64,000 nucleotides of DNA from NCBI RefSeq assembly GCF_022884085.1, contig NZ_JAGGCS010000005.1:62001-126000 (forward strand), in the 5' to 3' direction. The stretch is from Paenirhizobium cremeum. GTDB lineage: Bacteria > Pseudomonadota > Alphaproteobacteria > Rhizobiales > Rhizobiaceae. Numbering within the stretch: the stretch's first letter is position 1; each line of letters opens with the position of its first letter. The position numbers were made by a program, and so were the translations under genes. Shown in pieces: positions 43,239 to 52,828 of the stretch. Below the pieces are notes generated by a model. That model had not been told where the DNA came from, did no database searches, and saw only the letters and a program-made list of their open reading frames with translations.

Positions 43239-46151
43239 TCAAGCCCTCTTGGTCAGCGGAAATCGTTCACGCAGCAGACGGAGAACGGACTCGGCTCCGA
43301 TCGGTGCGCCGTAAAGATAGCTTTGTCCGAAATCGCATCCCAGTTTCGCGAGTTCCTGACCGTCTTCCTCCGTTTCGATACCTTCCGCCACCACCTTCAT
43401 TTCAAGCCCACAGGCCATGGCGATGATCGATTTCAGCAGGACGCCCCGTTTTTCGGATTGGTCGCAGACCAGCGCCTTGTCGAGCTTGATCGTGTCGAAG
43501 GGGAAACGGGTGAGATAGGCGAGCGACGAGTAGCCGGTGCCGAAATCGTCGAGCGCCAGACTGATGCCGGTATCCCTGAGCTTGCCCAGAACGAGGCGCG
43601 CCTGCTCCGGATTTGCCATCACCACCGACTCCGTCAATTCGAGCTTCAGTCGGCCCGGATCGCATTGGGTCTTGGTCAGCATCGCGCGGATATCGTTGTA
43701 GATCTCGCTGGAAAGCAACTGCGCGCTCGACAGATTGACCGAGACGAAGATCGGCACGTCCCCGGTCTGTTTTTCCCAATCGGTCAGATCGGTGGTGGCG
43801 CGTTCCAACGCGAACATGCCGAGCGGCTCGATCAGGTCGGATGCTTCCGCGATCGGGATGAATTCGGACGGCGGAATGCTGCCGCGCTTGGGGTGATCCC
43901 AGCGCATCAGGGCCTCGAAACCGGCGACTTCGCCATCGGCAAGCCGGATGATCGGCTGGTAGACCATCGACAGCTCCTTGCGGTCGATGGCGCGGCGCAG
44001 ATCCGTTTCGATCTGCAGCCGGTCGGTTCCGCCGGCGCGGAAGGCGGGGCGGAAGGGCTCGACCCGGTTGCCGCCTGCGCGCTTGGCGCGGTACATCGCA
44101 AGCTCCGCATCGGACAGCAGGCTGGTTGCGCTCTCCTGCTGGTCGACCCATGAAACGAGGCCGATGGAAGCTGTCAGGATGATCTCGCGATTGGCGAAAT
44201 TGATCGGCACCATGATCGCCTTCGAGATGGCGTCGGCAAAATCTGCGACCTTGCCGGGATCGCGCTCCGAAACGAGGATCAGGCCGAACTCGTCGCCGGA
44301 AAGGCGTGCGAGCGTGTCCTGCGGTTTCAGGAGGCGTCGAAGCCGTCGCGTCAGCGCGATCAGGATATTGTCGCCGGCGGCGATCCCGAGACTGTCGTTC
44401 ACCTGCTTGTAACGGTCGATGTCGATCGCCATGACGGTTGGCCGCAACGCCTCGGACCCGTTGCCGAGCGTCAGGACCGACTGCAGCCGGTCGAGGAAGA
44501 CTTCCCGGTTCGGCAGGCCCGTCAGATTGTCGTGCATCGCATCGGCGAGCAGGCGATCGATCGAGTTTTTCTGCTCGGTCACATCGATGATGGTGCCGAC
44601 GCAGCGGATGACCTCGCCATTGGAGCCAAGGACCGGCCGCGCCCTGATCTTCAGCCAGTGGAAATGGCCGTCTTCGGCGCGGATGCGGAATTCGTGATTG
44701 AGGCGGCCCTTGCGATGTTCCAGCAGCACGTCGAGCGTGGCGCGGAACCTCTCCCGGTCGTCCGGATGCAGGCGTGGGAGCCAGTTGCGGGCGGGGCCGT
44801 GCATGGTTCCCGGCGAAAGCCCCAGGCGGACGGAAATGTCGGGGCTCGTCACCACGCGGTCGCGGGCGACATCCCAGTCCCACACCGTATCGCCGGAACC
44901 GGTGAGCGCCAGCGACTGGCGTTCGAGGTCGGAGAACAGGCCCTGTTGATAGGCGCCGCCGGCGAAGGCATGCTGCATGACGGTAAAGCCGATCAGCAGC
45001 ACGATCAGCACCAGCCCTCCGCCGAGCGCCGGCTGGATGATATCGTTGTCCAGCCGCCCGGTGACCGTCAGCCACCCACCGAACAGCCAGACGAGGATCA
45101 GCGCCCATGTCGGCACGAGAAGGATAGCCCGGTCGTAGCGGTTGAAGCCGAGATAGATGATGAGCACGATGCCGGCGGTGGCGGTCAGCGCAAAGGACAG
45201 GCGCGCGATGCCGGAGGCGACCGAGGGGTCATAGATGGCGACCCCGAAAAGCAGGCCGAGGCCGAGGATCCATGCGAAGGTCGCATAGCCCAGATGGACA
45301 TGCCAGCGATTGAGGTTCAGGTAGGTGAAAAGGAATATGACGAGGCTCGATGCGAGCGCCACTTCCGCGCCCGCTCGCCATATTCGCTGGTCGCTGGACG
45401 TGATGCTGATGAGTTTTTCAAGGAAGCCGAAGTCGACGCAGATATAGGCGAGCACGGCCCAGGCGAGCGCAGCGGCGGCCGGCAGCATGGACGTACCCTT
45501 GACCACGAACAGGATCGTCAGGAACACCGCGAGAAGGCCGGCGATGCCGAGAACGATGCCGCGATAAAGGGTGAAAGCGTTGACCGTGTCCTTGTAGGCG
45601 TTCGGTTCCCAGAGGTAGATCTGCGGAAGCTGCGGCGTCGAAAGCTCGGCGACGAAGGTGATGACAGCGCCCGGGTTAAGCGTGATGCGGAAGACGTCCG
45701 CCTCCGAACTCGGCTGCCGGTCGAGCGCGAAGCCTTCCGAAGGCGTGATAGCGATAATGCGCTGGGAGCCGAGATCGGGCCAGAACAGCTTCGAGTTCAC
45801 CAGACGGAAATGCGGAGCGACGATCACGCGCTCGAGCTGCTCTTCCGAAACGTTGGCAAGCGCGAAGACGGCCCAGTCGCCCTGATGCTGCGGCGAGCTG
45901 GAACGCACTTCGATGCGGCGGCGAATACCGTCCGCGCCGGCTGCGGTTGAAACCTGAAAGGCCTCTCCCTGGTTCGTATAGATCTCGGTGGTCGCGGTGA
46001 GGTCGAGCGCCGTGTCGTCACGGGCGATCTTCACCGGCTCGGCGGCGTTGGCGACCGTCGCGAAAAGGCCGGCCAGCACGAGCATGACCATGGCGAAAGC
46101 CGCCGCCAGCGTTCGGCCGGCTGCCGTCTGCCTGTTGTCCGTGAGTTTCAT
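43239..46151 (-). CDS. Membrane GGDEF-EAL protein with 7TM and PAS domains
   Basis: A 970-residue c-di-GMP enzyme. It starts with a signal peptide (to about residue 36) and a periplasmic beta-rich domain, then seven membrane helices (about 190-390) of the 7TMR-DISM type, a PAS domain (about 415-540; DVWDWD-like start, ending VGTIIDVTEQ), a GGDEF domain and an EAL domain. The cyclase signature is SGDEF (618-622) and the I-site position is KPQD, so it lacks feedback control; the EAL motif (EALMRW, Glu746) with ELTES, DDFGTGYSS, KLDKAL and VVAEGIET is intact. It probably hydrolyses c-di-GMP. Its ATG overlaps the stop of the GNAT gene. Confidence 0.93.
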   Translation of the reverse strand: MKLTDNRQTAAGRTLAAAFAMVMLVLAGLFATVANAAEPVKIARDDTALDLTATTEIYTNQGEAFQVSTAAGADGIRRRIEVRSSSPQHQGDWAVFALANVSEEQLERVIVAPHFRLVNSKLFWPDLGSQRIIAITPSEGFALDRQPSSEADVFRITLNPGAVITFVAELSTPQLPQIYLWEPNAYKDTVNAFTLYRGIVLGIAGLLAVFLTILFVVKGTSMLPAAAALAWAVLAYICVDFGFLEKLISITSSDQRIWRAGAEVALASSLVIFLFTYLNLNRWHVHLGYATFAWILGLGLLFGVAIYDPSVASGIARLSFALTATAGIVLIIYLGFNRYDRAILLVPTWALILVWLFGGWLTVTGRLDNDIIQPALGGGLVLIVLLIGFTVMQHAFAGGAYQQGLFSDLERQSLALTGSGDTVWDWDVARDRVVTSPDISVRLGLSPGTMHGPARNWLPRLHPDDRERFRATLDVLLEHRKGRLNHEFRIRAEDGHFHWLKIRARPVLGSNGEVIRCVGTIIDVTEQKNSIDRLLADAMHDNLTGLPNREVFLDRLQSVLTLGNGSEALRPTVMAIDIDRYKQVNDSLGIAAGDNILIALTRRLRRLLKPQDTLARLSGDEFGLILVSERDPGKVADFADAISKAIMVPINFANREIILTASIGLVSWVDQQESATSLLSDAELAMYRAKRAGGNRVEPFRPAFRAGGTDRLQIETDLRRAIDRKELSMVYQPIIRLADGEVAGFEALMRWDHPKRGSIPPSEFIPIAEASDLIEPLGMFALERATTDLTDWEKQTGDVPIFVSVNLSSAQLLSSEIYNDIRAMLTKTQCDPGRLKLELTESVVMANPEQARLVLGKLRDTGISLALDDFGTGYSSLAYLTRFPFDTIKLDKALVCDQSEKRGVLLKSIIAMACGLEMKVVAEGIETEEDGQELAKLGCDFGQSYLYGAPIGAESVLRLLRERFPLTKRA

Positions 46152-46762
46152 GAGGGCTCTTTGCCGCCGTTGTCCGTGGCCCGATCCGCCAGAAGCGAAT
46201 AGATCGCATGGTCTCGCCAGCGCCCGTTGATTTTGAGATATTCCCGCAAGAGACCTTCCCGCTCAAATCCGGCTTTTTCGAGCAACCTGATGCTGTTGCT
46301 GTTGTCTGGAATACAGGCTGCTTCGATCCGGTGCAACTCAAGCACCCTGAAGATATAGGGAATAGCGAGCCGAAGTGCGGCAAACATATGGCCCTGGCCG
46401 GCATATCTTTCGCCCATCCAGTATCCGATCATGCAGCTTTGCGAGGCTCCGCGGCGGATCAGGCCGATCGTCAGGCCGCCGAGAAGAATCTCCTCCGGCC
46501 TGTGGAAGAGAAAGAAAGGGACAGCCAGACCCGAGTTGAATTCCTGCTCGTTGCGAATGACTCGCGCCCGGTAGGAGCTCTCGGTCAGTTCGTCCGCCCG
46601 CCAGGTGGGCTCCCATGGCTGCAGGAAGGCGCGGCTTTCGCTGCGCAGCCTGTGCCACTGGTCGAAATCGCGGTAGCGGGGCAGGCGCAGAAGATGATCG
46701 GGACCATAGAGCTCCGGCGTTTCCGGCTGCCGCGACAGAAACCGAAAGACCGACCGTGCCAT
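46148..46762 (-). CDS. GNAT acetyltransferase, RimJ/RimL-like
   Basis: N-acetyltransferase of about 204 residues with the acetyl-CoA signature IGYWMGERYAGQGHMFAALRLAIPYIF (motif A) and the RimJ hallmark ELHRIEAACIPDNSNSIRLLEKAGFEREGLLREYLKINGRW. RimJ proteins acetylate ribosomal S5, but this C-terminal pattern occurs also in other protein acetyltransferases. The ATG at 46762 is preceded by a GGGGG stretch; earlier in-frame starts are TTG. Its stop overlaps the start of the GGDEF-EAL gene, so the two are coupled. Confidence 0.9.
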   Translation of the reverse strand: MARSVFRFLSRQPETPELYGPDHLLRLPRYRDFDQWHRLRSESRAFLQPWEPTWRADELTESSYRARVIRNEQEFNSGLAVPFFLFHRPEEILLGGLTIGLIRRGASQSCMIGYWMGERYAGQGHMFAALRLAIPYIFRVLELHRIEAACIPDNSNSIRLLEKAGFEREGLLREYLKINGRWRDHAIYSLLADRATDNGGKEPS

Positions 46763-46835
46763 GCCATGCCCCCACAAAGGCGAGGGCGGTCATGCGCCGC
46801 TGGCTCGCCGCAACCCCTTGTCTCGCCGCAGTTTT

Positions 46836-48137
46836 TCAGCCAGCCGCCTTGAGGGCGCCGCCGGCATTGCCGCTGGAAAGGGCCTGCGTGATTTCGTTCA
46901 TCGGCGCAAGCTGATCGAGCGGACCGATGGCCGAAAGCGTCGGCACGGTCTCGAAGAACAGCCGGCCGGCAAGATCCGTCAGCCGTTCGGTGGTGATGCC
47001 GGCCAACCGCTCCATCATTTCCTGATTGGAGATCGGGCGTCCATAGAGCATCATCTGCCGGGCGATCTGGCCGGCGCGCGCCGCCGGGCTTTCCTGTCCC
47101 ATCAGCAGTTGCGCGCGGATTTGCGCGCGCGAGCGGTCGATTTCCTGCTGGTTTATCATGTCCGACGACTTGCGCAGTTCGTCGATGATGACGGGAACCA
47201 GTTCCGGCAGGTTTTCGCCGCCGGTCGCGGCGTGGATGCCGAAGATACCAGTGTCGGAAAAGCCCCAATGGAAGGCATAGACCGAATAGCAAAGGCCCCG
47301 GAATTCGCGCACTTCCTGGAAGAGGCGCGAGGACATGCCGCCGCCGAGAATATTGGCGAGGATCTGCGAACAATAGAAGTCGCGCATGTGATAGGCGCGG
47401 CCCTCGAAGCCGAGCAGCACCTGCGCATCCATCAGGTCGCGTTCCTCGCGGGCCTCACCGCCGGTATAGCGCGCGGCTTCGAGGACGGGCGGGGCGGCGG
47501 GCTCGGTTCTGAGGCCGGAGAAGCGGTCTTCGACCTGGCGAACGAAAGCGTCATGGTCGACGGCCCCGGCCGCAACGACGAACATGCGGTCGGTCGTGTA
47601 GTTGCGCGACAGGTAGCCCCGGATTTCGTCGCTGGTAAACGACTTTACCGTATCGGGCGTGCCGAGGATGGGACGGCCGAGGGTCTGTCCGGCGAAGGCG
47701 AGTTCCGAGAAGCGGTCGAACACCACGTCGTCGGGCGTATCGTTGGCTGCGCCGATCTCCTGCAGGATCACGTGCTTTTCGCGCGCGAGTTCCTCCTCGT
47801 CGAAAACCGACTCCGTCAAGATGTCGGCGAGGATATCGACCGCGAGCGGTACGTCGTCCTTGAGCACGCGGGCGTAATAGGAGGTGGTCTCTGTGGACGT
47901 AGCGGCATTGAGTTCGCCGCCGACATTCTCGATCTCCTCGGCGATCTGGCGGGCATTGCGTCGCTGCGTGCCCTTGAATGCCATGTGTTCGAGAAGATGG
48001 GCGATGCCGTGCTCCGCGTCGGTTTCGTTGCGAGAACCGGATTTGATCCAGGTTCCGAGCGCGACGCTTTCGAGATGCGGCATCTTCTCGGTTACGACCG
48101 TCAGCCCAGAGGGCAGCCGGGTACACTCAACATTCAT
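46836..48137 (-). CDS. M16 family zinc metallopeptidase
   Basis: Metallopeptidase of 433 residues related to mitochondrial processing peptidase beta. The inverted zinc motif HLLEH is at 47-51, with the distal Glu in EEELAREKHVILQEI. It starts NVECTRLPSGLTVVTEKMPHLESVALG, the usual beginning of the family. The ATG at 48137 is listed; an ATG at 48155 six codons upstream is in frame and near the thrC stop. It lies 21 bp after thrC, as in other Rhizobiales. A role in processing or peptide turnover is inferred. Confidence 0.93.
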   Translation of the reverse strand: MNVECTRLPSGLTVVTEKMPHLESVALGTWIKSGSRNETDAEHGIAHLLEHMAFKGTQRRNARQIAEEIENVGGELNAATSTETTSYYARVLKDDVPLAVDILADILTESVFDEEELAREKHVILQEIGAANDTPDDVVFDRFSELAFAGQTLGRPILGTPDTVKSFTSDEIRGYLSRNYTTDRMFVVAAGAVDHDAFVRQVEDRFSGLRTEPAAPPVLEAARYTGGEAREERDLMDAQVLLGFEGRAYHMRDFYCSQILANILGGGMSSRLFQEVREFRGLCYSVYAFHWGFSDTGIFGIHAATGGENLPELVPVIIDELRKSSDMINQQEIDRSRAQIRAQLLMGQESPAARAGQIARQMMLYGRPISNQEMMERLAGITTERLTDLAGRLFFETVPTLSAIGPLDQLAPMNEITQALSSGNAGGALKAAG

Positions 48138-48158
48138 CGATCCGTCTTTCTGCATTTC

Positions 48159-49565
48159 TCAATTATCTGTGCGGGCATGTTCACCGACAAAGGTTTCGAC
48201 GGCTTTAAGTTCCGCGTCCAGGATATCGAAATGCTCCTCCCTGGTCATCAGATCAGCAAGCCACGCCGGAAGCGCCGGGTCAATACCGCTTGCTGATTTT
48301 ACTGCAGCGGGGAACTTTGCCGGGTGGGCTGTGGAGAGGGTAATCATGGGGCTGGAAGGCTTGGCGAACTTCGCTGCGACATGAACGCCGACGGCCGTAT
48401 GGGGGTCGATCAGGTAGCCGGTCTCGGCCAGCGTGTCGCGGATCGTGGCGGCCACCTGCTTCTCGGTGGCGCGGCCGGCGCGGAAGTCCTTGCGGATCGC
48501 CTTCAGGGCCTCGGGCTTGATCTCGAAGGAGCCGGACTGTTTCAGGCTTTCCATCGACGAGCGGATAGCCGCGTCGTCGCGGTCATAGGCTTCGAACAGC
48601 AGACGTTCGAAGTTGGACGAAATCTGGATATCCATCGACGGCGAGGTGGTGGCCGAGACGCCTTTCATCTCGTAACGCCCGGTCTTCAGGGTGCGGGCGA
48701 GAATGTCGTTCTCGTTGGTGGCGATCACCAGCTTGTCGATCGGCAGCCCCATTTTCTTGGCGACGTAGCCGGCGAAAATATCGCCGAAATTGCCCGTCGG
48801 CACGGTGAAGGAAACCTTGCGATCCGGCGCGCCGAGCGAGATCGCGGCGGTGAAGTAATAGACCACCTGCGCCATGATGCGGGCCCAGTTGATCGAGTTG
48901 ACGCCGGAAATCCTGTAGCGGTCGCGGAAGGCGTTGTCGTTGAACATCGCCTTCACCAGATTTTGGCAATCGTCGAAATTGCCCCTGACGGCGATGGCAT
49001 GAACGTTGTCGGCCTTCGAGGTCGTCATCTGCCGCTGCTGGACGGGCGAGACCTTCTCGTGCGGGAACAGGATGAAGACGTCGGTGCGGGCGCGGCCGGC
49101 AAAGGCGTCGATGGCGGCGCCCCCGGTATCGCCTGACGTCGCGCCGACGATGGTCGCCCATTCGCCGCGTTCGGCAAGCACATGATCCATCAGCCGGGCG
49201 AGAAGCTGCATCGCCACGTCCTTGAAGGCGAGGGTCGTGCCGTGGAAAAGTTCGAGTACGAAGGCGTTCGGACCGGTCTGCACCAGCGGGGCCACGGCCG
49301 GATGGCGGAAGGTCGCGTAGGCCTCGTCGATCATCGAGCGGAACGTGCCGACCTCGATCTCGCCGCCGGTGAAGGGATGAAGAATTTCGAAGGCGATGTC
49401 CTGGTATGTCTTGCCGCGGAGCGCGCGGATTTCCTTCTTCTTGAGATGGGGCCATTTGCGCGGCACGTAGAGGCCGCCGTCGCGGGCAAGGCCCGCAAGC
49501 AGGGCGTCACTGAAACCGAGGCTTTTGGCCTCTCCGCGGGTCGAGATATATTCCACGATGGTCAT
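48159..49565 (-). CDS. thrC: Threonine synthase
   Basis: PLP enzyme that turns O-phosphohomoserine into threonine. The 468-residue protein has the PLP lysine in LFHGTTLAFKDVAMQ and the glycine-rich phosphate loop VGATSGDTGGAAIDAF. It belongs to the longer plant/fungal-type threonine synthase (about 460 residues). It is followed closely by the M16 gene and is divergent from the lipoprotein gene. Confidence 0.96.
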   Translation of the reverse strand: MTIVEYISTRGEAKSLGFSDALLAGLARDGGLYVPRKWPHLKKKEIRALRGKTYQDIAFEILHPFTGGEIEVGTFRSMIDEAYATFRHPAVAPLVQTGPNAFVLELFHGTTLAFKDVAMQLLARLMDHVLAERGEWATIVGATSGDTGGAAIDAFAGRARTDVFILFPHEKVSPVQQRQMTTSKADNVHAIAVRGNFDDCQNLVKAMFNDNAFRDRYRISGVNSINWARIMAQVVYYFTAAISLGAPDRKVSFTVPTGNFGDIFAGYVAKKMGLPIDKLVIATNENDILARTLKTGRYEMKGVSATTSPSMDIQISSNFERLLFEAYDRDDAAIRSSMESLKQSGSFEIKPEALKAIRKDFRAGRATEKQVAATIRDTLAETGYLIDPHTAVGVHVAAKFAKPSSPMITLSTAHPAKFPAAVKSASGIDPALPAWLADLMTREEHFDILDAELKAVETFVGEHARTDN

Positions 49566-49851
49566 CCTTGGTCAGAAGAGGTGAGGCGCGTTTGGGTGTC
49601 CGAGACTATGACGTTTCGGGAACGTAAGTTCGTCTTTTTGCGCCAGACGGGCCGGGCGGATTTCGCAGGCACGGCAGCCGCGAACGGATTTGTCCAGGTT
49701 GAGGCGAAGCCTCTGAATGCCGGCGGTATTGAAATTCGAAGCAAAACGCTGGCTACCCAATCGATTTTTCGCTGCGCCGCTGGTATAGACCATCCTCCCT
49801 GGGCATGAAAAGGCCCAAATGGAATGGCTTTTGGCTTCTCGAAGCTCAAGA

Positions 49852-50427
49852 ATGCGGAAGGTGCATATCGTGTCTGTGAAGGTGTCGCGCGGGCTGTTGG
49901 CCGCATTTTCGATGATGGTTCTCGCCGGCTGCAACGCTGGCAATCCCGGTGGCGCTCTCGGTTCGGCCGCGGAAAAGCCTGAGGCCAGTGCCGCCGCCCC
50001 GGCCGTGGCGCCTGTGGTGCAGGGCTTCTGCCCGACGATCGCCCTGCGTGACGGCACGTCCTATTACCGCACCTACGCCAAGGGCGCGAAGGACGATCCG
50101 TCCAAGGTCGTCTATCAGGCTTCGCTGGCCGATACGACCCGCTCCTGCGCCCGCAGCGAGACCAGCCTGACGATCACCGCCATGGTTCAGGGGCGCCTCG
50201 TGGCGGGACCTGAGGGCAAGGCCGGAACCGTCACCCTGCCGATCCGCGTTGCCGTGACGGATGGCGACAACGTGCTCTTCACCGAACTGACACAGCATCC
50301 GGTCACCTTGGCCGATGCCGCGCAGCCGACACAGTTCGTCTTCTCCAAGCAGGTGACTGTTCCGAGCAATGTGAGCGGTCTCACCAAGGTCTTCATCGGC
50401 TTCGACGAAGGCCCGAAGAAGAAATAA
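49852..50427 (+). CDS. Putative lipoprotein
   Basis: An exported lipoprotein of about 190 residues. The N terminus reads KVSRGLLAAFSMMVLAGC with a lipobox LAGC and the Cys as the lipid-modified residue, then an Ala/Pro-rich linker (EKPEASAAAPAVAPV) and a globular domain of about 130 residues ending DEGPKKK. I do not recognise a named family. The start is uncertain: ATG at 49852, or GTG at 49870 with GGAAG nine bases before it. No operon partner is obvious: thrC is divergent, and the next gene starts 91 bp downstream. Confidence 0.8.
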   Translation: MRKVHIVSVKVSRGLLAAFSMMVLAGCNAGNPGGALGSAAEKPEASAAAPAVAPVVQGFCPTIALRDGTSYYRTYAKGAKDDPSKVVYQASLADTTRSCARSETSLTITAMVQGRLVAGPEGKAGTVTLPIRVAVTDGDNVLFTELTQHPVTLADAAQPTQFVFSKQVTVPSNVSGLTKVFIGFDEGPKKK

Positions 50428-50518
50428 TTCCTTCGGCCGCGGCCGCAGGCGGAAAAGTGAATGGGCAAAGGCCGCCATCCGCAACGGGTGGCGGAACGCC
50501 ATATGCCGGGGGGCATAG

Positions 50519-51439
50519 GTGAAAATTGGAATAGTCAGAAATCCCGTGTCCGGCGGGAGGGCGTCGGTGCGTGCATGGCCGGCGCTTTACCAGGCGTTGA
50601 GGGTCCGCTTTCCGGACCTCGCTGTTTGCGAAACCACTACTGCCGGACAGGCGGCCGACATGAGCCGGGCGCTGGCGGATTCCGGCTGCGACCTCGTTAT
50701 TGCCGTCGGCGGCGACGGAACGGTGAGCGACGTGGTCGACGGTATCCTGTCGTCGAGCCGGCCGAAGACGGCCTTTTCCCTGATCCCCAACGGCACGGGA
50801 TGTGATTTCGCCCGCAATTTCACCCTTGCGAGCGCGCCTCAGGCGATCGCGGGCCAGATCGCCGAGGCACCCGTCCGCTTTATCGACGCCGTGCGTATCA
50901 GCGGCCCCGATGGAAACGGCGGCAGGATCAACCGCCATTTCGCCAATATCGCAAGCGTCGGCGTTTCCGGGGAGATCGTGCGTGCCGTAAATGCGGCGCC
51001 ACGCGGCAGGTTTCTCGGCGGCTCGATGCGCTTCATGCTCTATTCGGCGCGCGAGATCCTTCGCTACCGTCCGCAATCGGTACGGGTCGTCATTGACGGG
51101 GAGGAGATTTATGCCGGCGGGGTCACGGTGGTGAGCGTTGCCAACGGGGCCTGGTTCGGTGGCGGCATGCATGTCGTCCCGCAGGCGGACCTGGCGGATG
51201 GCCTGCTCGACATTGCCGTGATGCGGGCTGCCTCCAGGGCCGGCCAGCTCGGGCTGCTGGCGCGGCTTCCCTCGGCAGCCCATGTCGGCCATCCTCTGTT
51301 GAGTTTCCACCGGGGACGTTCGGTCGAGATCACACCGCTGGAGGATGGCCGCTTTTCCAGCGAGATCGACGGGGAAAACTCCGGTCTGAGGGCGCTGCGC
51401 GCGGATATCCTGCCGGCAGGTCTTGCCCTGCGCATTTGA
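50519..51439 (+). CDS. Diacylglycerol kinase-like (LCB5/DAGK catalytic) protein
   Basis: Lipid-kinase-like enzyme of 306 residues with the ATP-binding signature VIAVGGDGTVSDVVDGIL and the catalytic NGTGCDFARNF. Known members phosphorylate diacylglycerol, sphingoid bases or phosphatidylglycerol; the substrate here is unknown. The GTG at 50519 follows a GGGGGG run about 5 bases upstream. The C-terminal domain (ANGAWFGGGMHVVPQADLADGLLDIAVMR) is typical. It converges on the HAD gene 36 bp downstream. Confidence 0.9.
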   Translation: MKIGIVRNPVSGGRASVRAWPALYQALRVRFPDLAVCETTTAGQAADMSRALADSGCDLVIAVGGDGTVSDVVDGILSSSRPKTAFSLIPNGTGCDFARNFTLASAPQAIAGQIAEAPVRFIDAVRISGPDGNGGRINRHFANIASVGVSGEIVRAVNAAPRGRFLGGSMRFMLYSAREILRYRPQSVRVVIDGEEIYAGGVTVVSVANGAWFGGGMHVVPQADLADGLLDIAVMRAASRAGQLGLLARLPSAAHVGHPLLSFHRGRSVEITPLEDGRFSSEIDGENSGLRALRADILPAGLALRI

Positions 51440-51475
51440 CGACCGGTTTTTCGCACGAGGCGGGGAACGGGTGGA

Positions 51476-52165
51476 TTAGATCGCACCCGCCCAGTTTTCC
51501 ATGGCGGCAATGACCGCCGGCAGATCCATCATGCGCGAGATCACGGTCTCGGCTCCGGCATCCGTCAGGCGGTCGGCATGGGAAGGGTAGGTGTGCGAGG
51601 CGCCGGTGAAGCCGATCACGCGCATGCCGGCGGCGCGTGCCGCATGAACCCCGTGCACGGAATCCTCGACGACGACGACCTTGTCGGGCGTGACGCCGAA
51701 CTGTGCTGCGCCATGGAGGAAAATGTCGGGTTTCGGCTTGACCCGGTCGGGGCCGAGATCCTTGGCCGAATAGACATGCGGCGCGAAGAATTCCTTGAGG
51801 CCGACCTTGGTCAGCATCATGTCGAGGCGCGCGGAAGACGAGTTCGAGCAGATGCAGCGCGGTCCCTTAAGCCGGGAAAGCGCGAAGACCACGCCGTCGA
51901 TGATCTTGACTTCGCGAGCCAGCCGCTGGTCGAGCAGGGCTTCCGACTTGTCGAGCAGGCTGGCTGACAGCGGGATGTCGACCTCTTTCTCGACTGTGAG
52001 GAGGATGTTTTTCCAGGTCATGCCGGCAAAGCGTTCGCCCATCTCCTCGACGGAAATCGGATAGCCTGCTTCGTTCAGGAGCTTGGATTCGACCTTGGCT
52101 GCGATGATCTCGGAATCGACGAGCACGCCGTCGCAATCGAAAATGGTTAGGTCGAAACCGCTCAT
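51476..52165 (-). CDS. HAD family hydrolase, beta-phosphoglucomutase/YieH-like
   Basis: HAD-superfamily phosphatase of 229 residues. Motif I FDCDGVLVDSE, motif II CSNSSS, motif III with KPKPDIF and motif IV VVEDSVHGVHAARAAGM are intact, so it should be active. The small cap domain is of the beta-phosphoglucomutase type, which acts on sugar phosphates; the substrate is not known. It lies downstream of the TetR gene on the same strand with 84 bp between. Confidence 0.9.
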   Translation of the reverse strand: MSGFDLTIFDCDGVLVDSEIIAAKVESKLLNEAGYPISVEEMGERFAGMTWKNILLTVEKEVDIPLSASLLDKSEALLDQRLAREVKIIDGVVFALSRLKGPRCICSNSSSARLDMMLTKVGLKEFFAPHVYSAKDLGPDRVKPKPDIFLHGAAQFGVTPDKVVVVEDSVHGVHAARAAGMRVIGFTGASHTYPSHADRLTDAGAETVISRMMDLPAVIAAMENWAGAI

Positions 52166-52249
52166 GAGGGGAGGTCCTGTCGCATGCCGTTGGGAGGAGG
52201 CCTCACCTACACGAAGAGGCGGTAAAGGACAATCCGCAAGTGACCTCCG

Positions 52250-52828
52250 TCAAGCGCCGGATGAGGCTTCCGATGCAAGTGCAAGCAGTCCGCGCTCGAT
52301 ATGGGAAACGTCGCGGAAGGGTTCGCGATCCTGTTGCAGGAGGTCGGCGAGCCAGACTCCATCGGCGGCAAGGCGCGCGATTTCGAACATTGGTCCGTCA
52401 TCCGTCGGCCGGTGTGCGGCAAGCTTTCGTTCCAGCCATTGCGACCAGAGCCGTCGGAGGCCGGGTTCCGAGATCATGGAAACGGAAAGCGCGACCCACG
52501 GGCTGCTGCTGCCGAGCTTCCGGTCGGCAAAGCTCGCCCTGATATAAGCGCGGGTGAAGCGTCCGCGCATCTCGCCGTCCTCCGCCATGTAGAGCTCGAT
52601 TTCCTGGTCGAGCTTTTCGAGCAGGTCGGCAAAGACCGCCTCGACAAGCGCCTGTTTGCTGGCGAAATGATGCAGAAGCCCACCCTTCGTCACGCCTGCC
52701 CGGTCAGCCACCGCCTGGATGGTGATTGCCGCTGGTCCGCCTTCGACCGCCAGGGCTGCAGTCTGGTCGAGCAGGGCGCGACGAACCAGTTCCGGCTGCT
52801 TCTTTCTGGAATAGGCGTTCGCCGTCAT
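52250..52828 (-). CDS. TetR-family repressor of the SMR exporter
   Basis: 192-residue TetR protein. The N-terminal helix-turn-helix reads AITIQAVADRAGVTKGGLLHHFASKQALVEAVFADLL, the canonical DNA-binding segment; the rest is a ligand-binding domain. Its ATG overlaps the stop of the SMR gene, so the pair is one operon. A perfect inverted repeat over the shared promoter is the likely operator, giving an autoregulated, drug-inducible unit like other SMR/TetR or QacR systems. Confidence 0.92.
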   Translation of the reverse strand: MTANAYSRKKQPELVRRALLDQTAALAVEGGPAAITIQAVADRAGVTKGGLLHHFASKQALVEAVFADLLEKLDQEIELYMAEDGEMRGRFTRAYIRASFADRKLGSSSPWVALSVSMISEPGLRRLWSQWLERKLAAHRPTDDGPMFEIARLAADGVWLADLLQQDREPFRDVSHIERGLLALASEASSGA

